Source: Bubalus kerabau (taxonomy: Eukaryota > Chordata > Mammalia > Artiodactyla > Bovidae). Taken from it: 64,000 nt of DNA. Positions 58,327 to 64,000 of the stretch are shown here, piece after piece (the stretch's first letter is position 1; every line of letters starts with the position of its first letter). Below the pieces are notes generated by a model. The model had not been told where the DNA came from. It saw only the letters and a program-made list of their open reading frames with translations, and did no database searches. The stretch is from the NCBI RefSeq assembly GCF_029407905.1, contig NC_073646.1, positions 15,022,001-15,086,000 of the forward strand, written 5' to 3'. The translations under genes and the position numbers were made by a program.

Positions 58327-58985
58327 CAGCATCTTCGAGGTAAACAGAAAGGGTCAAGTTGTTTGGAAATGACATATTAAATGCCTAGCACTCCACAAAC
58401 AGAAGGTGATGATAAACTTGAGTAAATAATGCTGGGACAGGGGAACCTTTGCCAGTCATCCTGCCTGCTGTCTGTGGCAGACAAGAATGCACATTAGAAC
58501 TTTTCTGAGATATTTTCAAGTGGAAAAAAGGAAAGGTTCAGATTTTTAAGTGTGGTGTTTCATAAGAAAGTGAAGTTGAGCTCTTATTTCTTTCCTCTTA
58601 GCCTTGAGCATCGTCTTCTTCTTCCCTAAGGGGTGTTTTTAAAATGCAGGGGTTGTAATTAGAGCCACAGTGGAAGCACCTCCTAAAACAGCTCAATTTC
58701 ATTTCTTTACTGAGGCTTAAATTCTAAGCCTCGCTGGCCATGATAACAGTACCCTTTTCTGAAACTCATCTTTGGTAAGGCTGCAGGATGAAGATTATTA
58801 AAACTCCAGTAACTGTTCTGAATATTCTGAATATAACTATTCTGAATATAAGTCCTTCCCTTATCATGAAAACCTGGGAAGTGGGTAGTTTCCAACATGA
58901 CACCCTGTCCTTCAGCCTCTTCCCATCAATGAGATGCCACTCGGGTGCTGAGCGAGAAAGGTTTTTACCCATCCTATTAAGTCCC

Positions 58986-59019
58986 TTTCTCGGCCATTTG
59001 GCTAAGATCGGGTGTGTAT
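58986..59019 (+). pseudogene. U2 snRNA retropseudogene fragment
   Basis: TTCTCGGCCATTTGGCTAAG and the following GATC match the 5' region of U2 snRNA (positions about 6-30) with a single T-to-A change, then diverge. Only about 34 nt survive and a Bov-tA SINE starts directly after. Too short to be functional. Confidence 0.6.
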
Positions 59020-59231
59020 GGTGGCTTCCCAGGTGGCATAGTGGTAAAGAATCTGCCTGCTGATACAGAAGACGCAAGAGGCAGAATCAATCGCTGGGTC
59101 GGGAAGATCTCCTGGAGAAGGAACTGGGAAACCACTCAGTATTCTTGACTGGAGAATCACAGAGGAGCCTGGCGGGGCCATAGTCCATGGGGTTGCAAAG
59201 AGTCAGACATGAGTGAGTGACTGAGCATGCA
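59020..59231 (+). mobile_element. Bov-tA SINE
   Basis: GTGGCTTCCCAGGTGGCATA to GAGTGAGTGACTGAGCATGC, beginning right after the U2 relic. Confidence 0.88.
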
Positions 59232-59473
59232 GATACACATTAAGTATCCTAGGGATTTATAAAAACCCCCCTTCAGAGGGTCTCTTGCTTCTTTTCCTTA
59301 ATCTTACATCCCCTTCCAGTGAGTGGTCAATCTCTATGTTCCCCTGTGTTCTTTCCTTCCACAAGCATTTATTGAATGCCTGTTATATGCCAGACACTGT
59401 TCATGGCATTGGGAATTTATGGGGGAAAAAAAAAATGATGGTGAGGATCCCTGTGTTCAAAACTGATATTCCA

Positions 59474-60166
59474 GTTGTTGCTGTTCAGTTGCTCAGTTGT
59501 GTCCCACTCTTTGCAAACCCCATGGACTGTGATATGCCAGGCTTCCCTGTCCTTCACCATCTCCTGGAGCTTTTTCAAACTTATGTCCATTGAGTCGGTA
59601 GTGCCATCCGACCATGTCATACTCTGTCGTCCCCTTCTTCTCCCATCTTCAATCTTTCCCAGCATCAGGGTCTTTCCTAATGAGTCAGCTCTTTGCATCA
59701 GGTGGCCAAAGTATTGGAGCTTCAGCATCAGTCCTTCCAATGAATATTCAGGACTGATTTACTTTAGGATTGACTGGTTTGATCTCCTTGCAGTCCAAGG
59801 GACTCCTCTCCAACACCACAGTTGAAAAGCATCAATTCCTTGGTGCTCAGCCTTCTTTATAGTCCAACTCTCACATATGTACATGACTATTGGAAAAACC
59901 ATAGCTTTGACTAGATGGACCTTTGTTGGCAAAGTAATGTTTCTGCTTTTTAATATGTTGTCTAGGTTTGTCATAGCTTTTCTTCCAAGAAGCGTCTTTT
60001 AATTTCATGTCTGCAGTCACCATCTGCAGTGATTTTGGAGCCCAAGAAAATAAAGTCTGTCATTGTTTCCATTGTTTCCCCTTCTATTTTCCATGAAGTG
60101 ATGGGACTGGATGCCATGATCTGCATTTTCTGAATGTTGAGTTTTAAGCCAACTTTTTCAGATAAA
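59474..60166 (-). mobile_element. BovB LINE, longest copy in the window (about 0.7 kb)
   Basis: Minus-strand frames include GLKLNIQKMQIMASSPITSW, MTDFIFLGSKITADGDCRHE, VHLVKAMVFPIVMYICESWT and LMLKLQYFGHLMQRADSLGK, the C-terminal part of the RTE reverse transcriptase ORF, with frame breaks. 5'-truncated and not functional. Confidence 0.92.
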
Positions 60167-60204
60167 ACAGAAACACAACTCATAAAGTGATGAAATAAAA
60201 TGAA

Positions 60205-60440
60205 GCAGGGATTAATGTGGCAGTGAAGGGCTGGAAGAGGTATTTGGTGGGATCTTCAGAGAAGGTCTCTCTAGGGAAGACGGTTCAGCTGAGGTCTGAA
60301 TGGCAAGAAGGGACTCTGCGGGCAGAGATCTGAAAGAGGAGCATTCCAGGCAGAGAGAACAGCCAGTGCAAAGGCCCTGAGGTGGGAGCACGCTTGGTAT
60401 GTTCAAGGAACAGAAAGAAGGCAGTGTGACTGCAGCGTAA
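60205..60440 (+). mobile_element. Old mammalian interspersed repeat, family not assigned
   Basis: GAGCATTCCAGGCAGAGAGA-ACAGCCAGTGCAAAGGCCCTGAGG is a phrase common in mammalian genomes. I recognise it as repetitive but cannot name the family with confidence. Confidence 0.45.
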
Positions 60441-61094
60441 GCAGGTGAGGGGCAGGGCTGTAGGAAATGTTTAGAGAAGTAGGCGGGGACTCATGATGAT
60501 GAACTTGAACATGAGCTTTTTCCAAGCAGCAGGAAAAGTCAGTGTACATTCATTATTTCTGGTTCCTGACTTTCTTACCCTCCTGTATGCAGAGTTCCCC
60601 CGATGCCGTGCGGTTGAGACTGTCCACATCAATGGCCACACGGCACTCAGTCACGATTGCGTGGGCTCTGGGCTCTTAACACTGTAGACATTTGTCTGGT
60701 GACCTCATACTAGATGAGCTCTGGGCTCATTAGAGCTTGTGGCTTGAGCAGGGATTGCCAGAATTAGGTTTGCCCTTGCCTGTCACTGTGGTAATTACTA
60801 TTATCTACACTCTAGGTGCTCTTATCCTTTCTACTTTCAGCAAACAAGATCGTTCACTCCAAACATTCATTAGGCCTCTCTGGTAGCAGAAATCCAGGCC
60901 TAACTGGTCCAGCCAAGAAAGGAAGTTGATTACCCCTCCTCACCTTCAGTCAAGGATGACTGGACCCAGGTGTCCACCTCTTGGTCCTGCTTCCTTGTTT
61001 TGGCTTCATTCTCAGGCAGCCTTCTCCCTTGTGATAGAGAGATGACCGCCACAAACCCTGATGGAAAGAGAGTTTCTTCTCCACTCCACCCCCG

Positions 61095-61228
61095 ACGGAT
61101 CCTGGCTTTACGGAGATATAATTGACATATCACACGGTGTAAGTTTAAGGTGTAGCACATGGTGGTTTGAGACATATATATATTGTGAAATTATCATTAT
61201 AGTAAGGTTAGTTACACCTTCAGAGAGT
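61095..61228 (+). mobile_element. L1M LINE fragment
   Basis: GAGATATAATTGACATATCA, GTGTAAGTTTAAGGTGTAGC, GTGAAATTATCATTATAGTA-AGGTTAGTTACAC follow the L1M 3' end. Confidence 0.75.
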
Positions 61229-61275
61229 TTCTTTCTTGATAGCTCTTTGAAAGGCTTGGGCCTGGATGCTCACTG

Positions 61276-61457
61276 TCTCAGCTTGGGTTAGGTCTACCCC
61301 TGAGCCAGTCATTGGCTCAGCTTGGGTTAGGCCCACCTCTGATCCAGTCATTGGCTTAACTTGAGTTAGGCTGATCCTTGTCATTGGTTCAACTTGGGTT
61401 AGACCCACCCTTGTCGCTGGGCTCAGCTTTGGGATAGGCGCACCTCTGAGCCTGTTA
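61276..61457. repeat. Five-copy degenerate minisatellite, 33-39 bp unit
   Basis: Units built on the core CAGCTTGGGTTAGG...CAGTCATTGG begin near 61,276, 61,315, 61,354, 61,387 and 61,422. Lengths differ by multiples of 3 or close to it. It sits in NDE1 intron 1 between an L1M fragment and unique sequence. Confidence 0.8.
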
Positions 61458-62216
61458 CTGATGCTGGCGGCATGAGTAGTCACATGCCACCTCCTAGGTA
61501 TAGAGGCTGATGACAAGTCCACCTGAGCCCCATGGAAGGAGTGTAGAGTTGGTTCCCCCAAGAGAACATTGGGGTGCTATTACAAAAATATGGAAGAAGG
61601 GATGCCAGACTGGGGGAAAAAATCAAGTTAACAACTTTCTACTCCCTCTAGCTTCTCTGCTTTGATCAGGCTTTCAGAGAAACTCTGTTCCCCAGAAGGG
61701 AGTGGGTGGGGACATGGCATGTTTTTTTCTGAATCAGGGAAGGGTGAGAAATTTGAAGGGAGAGATGTGAATACAGGTCCTAACAGATGTAGAGTTGCCA
61801 GTAAGTGCTTTACTTAGATGTAGGTATCGTTGTTCAGTTTCTACCAGGGACCCACTTGATTGGTGATCGTGTCTGTGTCAAAACTGACATATTTAGTGGA
61901 ATGATTTGTATTTTTTACCTAGATATTCAGCTTGTTAGTTATGTCTTACGGAGTTGGGGGTTGTGTTCCTTCTTTTGTCCCCAAAGACAGAACTGTGAGC
62001 TATCTTGAAGGGAGGAAGGGACTTTGGAGGAATCTCATTTGAATTCCTAATAACCTTTTGACAAACTCAGAGTCTTAAACAAATTGAGAAAATAAGCTAC
62101 TAACATTGAGAAACGCTATCAGCAAGGAGTCCAAGGACTCAGAACTGTTAATGGAAATCTGTTCCTGACCTCTGTCCTGGATAGCTCAGCATCCTCAGAG
62201 CCTATCACCACTCCCC

Positions 62217-62530
62217 GCTGTTGTTCAGTCGCTAAAGAGCTGTTGGCGACCCCATGGACTGTAGCACACCAGGCTTCTCTGTCCTTCACTATCTCCCAGA
62301 GTTTGCCCAAACTCATGTCCATTGAGTCAGTGATGCCATCCAACCATCTCTTCCTCTGCTGCCTGCCTCCTTCTCCTCCTGCCTTCAGTCTTTCCTAGCA
62401 TCAGGGTATTTTCCATTGAGTCAGGTGGCCAAAGTATTGGAGCTTCAGCTTCAGTCATTCCAGTGAATATTCTGAGTTGATTTCCTTTGGGATTGACTGA
62501 TTTGATCTCCTTGCTGTCCCAAGGGACTCT
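62217..62530 (-). mobile_element. BovB LINE 3' end
   Basis: TTGTTCAGTCGCTAAAGAGC tail-complement, then the ORF end (minus-strand MDGITDSMDMSLGKLWEIVK). Confidence 0.9.
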
Positions 62531-62559
62531 GTCTAATTTGTCTCCTCTCTTCTCACACC

Positions 62560-63050
62560 CAGTTCTCCAAGATACTGTCTACTTCCTCTTCCTCACCTCC
62601 CAGTCACTCCTCCACCCCCTCTATCCCTCCTCCTGGTGTTGAAACCATTCTTGCTTACATCACCAGTGACCAACATTTCACCAAGTGTTGGGTGGATATT
62701 TTCCAGAGCTCATCTTACTAGCTTCTCTCTCACATCTCAGATACCATGGAACATTCATTCCCCATTTTCCCCTTAACCTGTCTCCTCCAGTATAGTCACT
62801 TTTCTGGTTCTCATCTCTCTCACTTGTTTCTCCTGTCTCCTTCCATCACCGTTTCTTTCTTTGCTCAGCTTTCAGATACTGGCACTCCTCAGAGTTCCAT
62901 AAATAATCCTCAGTTGATTCTTCGATGGTTCAGTCACAAGAAAAAAGGAAGAACCAGCTCCAAACTCATGACTCTTAAATTTGTGTTGTTAGCCCGGACT
63001 TCACCCCGAGTTTCAGATCCAGTGTTAACATCTTGATGGATCACAGGCAA
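62560..63050 (+). mobile_element. Diverged L2-like LINE
   Basis: Pyrimidine-rich text with ACATCACCAGTGACCAACAT, CTTTTCTGGTTCTCATCTCT and CACTCCTCAGAGTTCC resembles the L2 region just upstream of its 3' end. Moderate to low certainty. Confidence 0.4.
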
Positions 63051-63457
63051 ATCCAACTAAAAGTGTCCGAAGCTGGTATCAAGTGTCCCCTCACCCTGCA
63101 GACTTCCCTTCTGACATTCTCCATCTGTGATGATGGAGATGGTGGAAGCACCGGGTTGTCTAAGTTAGAACCCCTAAGCTGCCCTGTTTTCCCCTTCCCT
63201 CCAATGCAATAAAATCAGCAAATCCTGGTACATGTATCCATCCTTGGAATGTAACATATTGTAATATAATGTAATGAATGTAATGTAAATAATGAACTGT
63301 AGTTTGTCTAGGTTTAGTTTTTAATTTTTTTGGCAATTTTTTTTTTTTTTACCACATTTAATCCAACATAAAGTTCAGAAATTTCCCCCTCCCCCTTAAA
63401 GATCAGCTGTTTAACCAGATGTGGGTAATAGCTTTAAAACTTTCTCTCCTAGACATT

Positions 63458-63475
63458 ATGCACCAAGAGGAGTGA
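63458..63475 (+). CDS. uORF MHQEE in NDE1 leader
   Basis: ATG CAC CAA GAG GAG TGA, 21 nt upstream of the NDE1 start and in the same frame but closed by its own stop. The context (ATTATGC) is weak, so leaky scanning would be expected. Translation is inferred, not shown. Confidence 0.4.
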   Translation: MHQEE

Positions 63476-63496
63476 ACTCTTCCCCCCATTTCCACA

Positions 63497-63579
63497 ATGG
63501 CGGACTCGGGCAAGACCTTCAGCTCTGAGGAGGAAGAGGCCAACTATTGGAAAGACCTGGCTATGACCTACAAGCAGAG
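63497..63579 (+). CDS. NDE1: NDE1, first coding exon (gene continues beyond the window)
   Basis: NudE neurodevelopment protein 1: a coiled-coil scaffold that binds LIS1 and dynein, acts at centrosomes, spindle and kinetochores, and is needed for neural progenitor division. The exon (63453-63579) has the acceptor tctctcctag and donor CAGAG|GTCAGT. The frame reads MADSGKTFSSEEEEANYWKD then LAMTYKQ and a split Arg codon, the conserved NDE1 N-terminus (human has Glu at position 2, from memory). The context CACAATGG is good for initiation. The leader 63453-63496 carries a five-codon uORF. Later exons, with the long coiled coil, are outside the window. Confidence 0.95.
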
Positions 63580-63639
63580 GTCAGTTCTCCCAAGTTCACC
63601 TTGCGTTTTCTTCCCACAGTGATGGCAGTGAACACTTCC

Positions 63640-63870
63640 TGTGGGCCTGCTGTGTGCCAAGCCCTGGGAAGAACTGAACATACATCATCTCAATTAAATC
63701 TCCATGGTGGCCCGTGGGGAAGCCATTCTCACCCCATTTTACAAATGGGGGACTGAACCTCAGTGACAGCAAGTAACTTGTCTAAGGGCACACAGCCGGG
63801 GTGGGGTTGGGGGGGTGCAGGGGCAGCAGAGCTGGGATTTGAACTCCAGAGCCTAGAGGGTCCTAAGCAA
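63640..63870 (+). mobile_element. MIR SINE
   Basis: CACCCCATTTTACAAATGGG, GACAGCAAGTAACTTGTCTA, GAGCTGGGATTTGAACTCCA: a well-preserved MIR, directly after NDE1 coding exon 1. Confidence 0.85.
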
Positions 63871-64000
63871 AAGGCTGTGCTACTCCCCAGCTTATTTTCT
63901 GGCAGAGTGTTTTTTTGTCTGTTTCTTTGTTGTTGTTTTTTTTAAGTGTAAACAGTTTCTTTTTATTGTCTTTTTATTGTTGCTATTTTGTAACAGGCAA

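Noticed and set aside
1..64000. CRISPR arrays, bacterial operons, phage or plasmid features
   Set aside because: None present. The window is a mammalian nuclear locus with spliced genes and eukaryotic retroelements.

Overview
This is nuclear DNA of a ruminant, most likely a bovid. The exons are mammalian, and the window is dense in repeats restricted to or typical of ruminants: Bov-tA and CHR tRNA-derived SINEs and 3' ends of the BovB LINE, alongside old mammalian MIR, L2 and L1M copies. Cow, sheep and goat cannot be told apart from what is visible. The gene order (MARF1 on the minus strand, then miR-484 and NDE1 on the plus strand) matches the syntenic block at human 16p13.11.

Layout. 1-10,050: gene-poor flank beyond the 3' end of MARF1, with SINEs, BovB pieces, MIR/L2 relics and two nested or duplicated insertion loci. 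10,055-49,640: the whole MARF1 gene on the minus strand. I rebuilt 27 exons by hand. Every coding junction is GT-AG and the phases join without a break into a 5,226-nt reading frame (1,741 residues plus stop). It encodes a NYN nuclease-like domain, two RRMs and eight LOTUS/OST-HTH domains. 49,753-49,831: the mir-484 hairpin on the plus strand, in the same CpG-rich promoter that drives MARF1 the other way. 49,832-54,300: intergenic, or 5' intron of long NDE1 transcripts. 54,300-55,350: a second CpG island with a non-coding first exon of NDE1. 63,453-63,579: the first coding exon of NDE1 (28 residues including the split last codon). The rest of NDE1 lies beyond the right edge.

How the parts relate. 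MARF1 is an RNA-binding regulator of mRNA stability, best known in oocyte meiosis and retrotransposon control. NDE1 is a LIS1/dynein scaffold at centrosomes. miR-484 is known from mouse and human as a microprocessor-independent miRNA whose precursor starts at a transcription start site, which fits its place here in a bidirectional promoter. MARF1 has a complex 5' leader with several upstream AUGs, one of whose ORFs overlaps the main start.

I found no sign of a novel multi-gene system. The less expected items are a perfect 20-bp inverted repeat in MARF1 intron 1, a decayed minisatellite that keeps an open frame, a U2 snRNA relic, nested transposons with target-site duplications, and shared intron positions across the LOTUS repeats.
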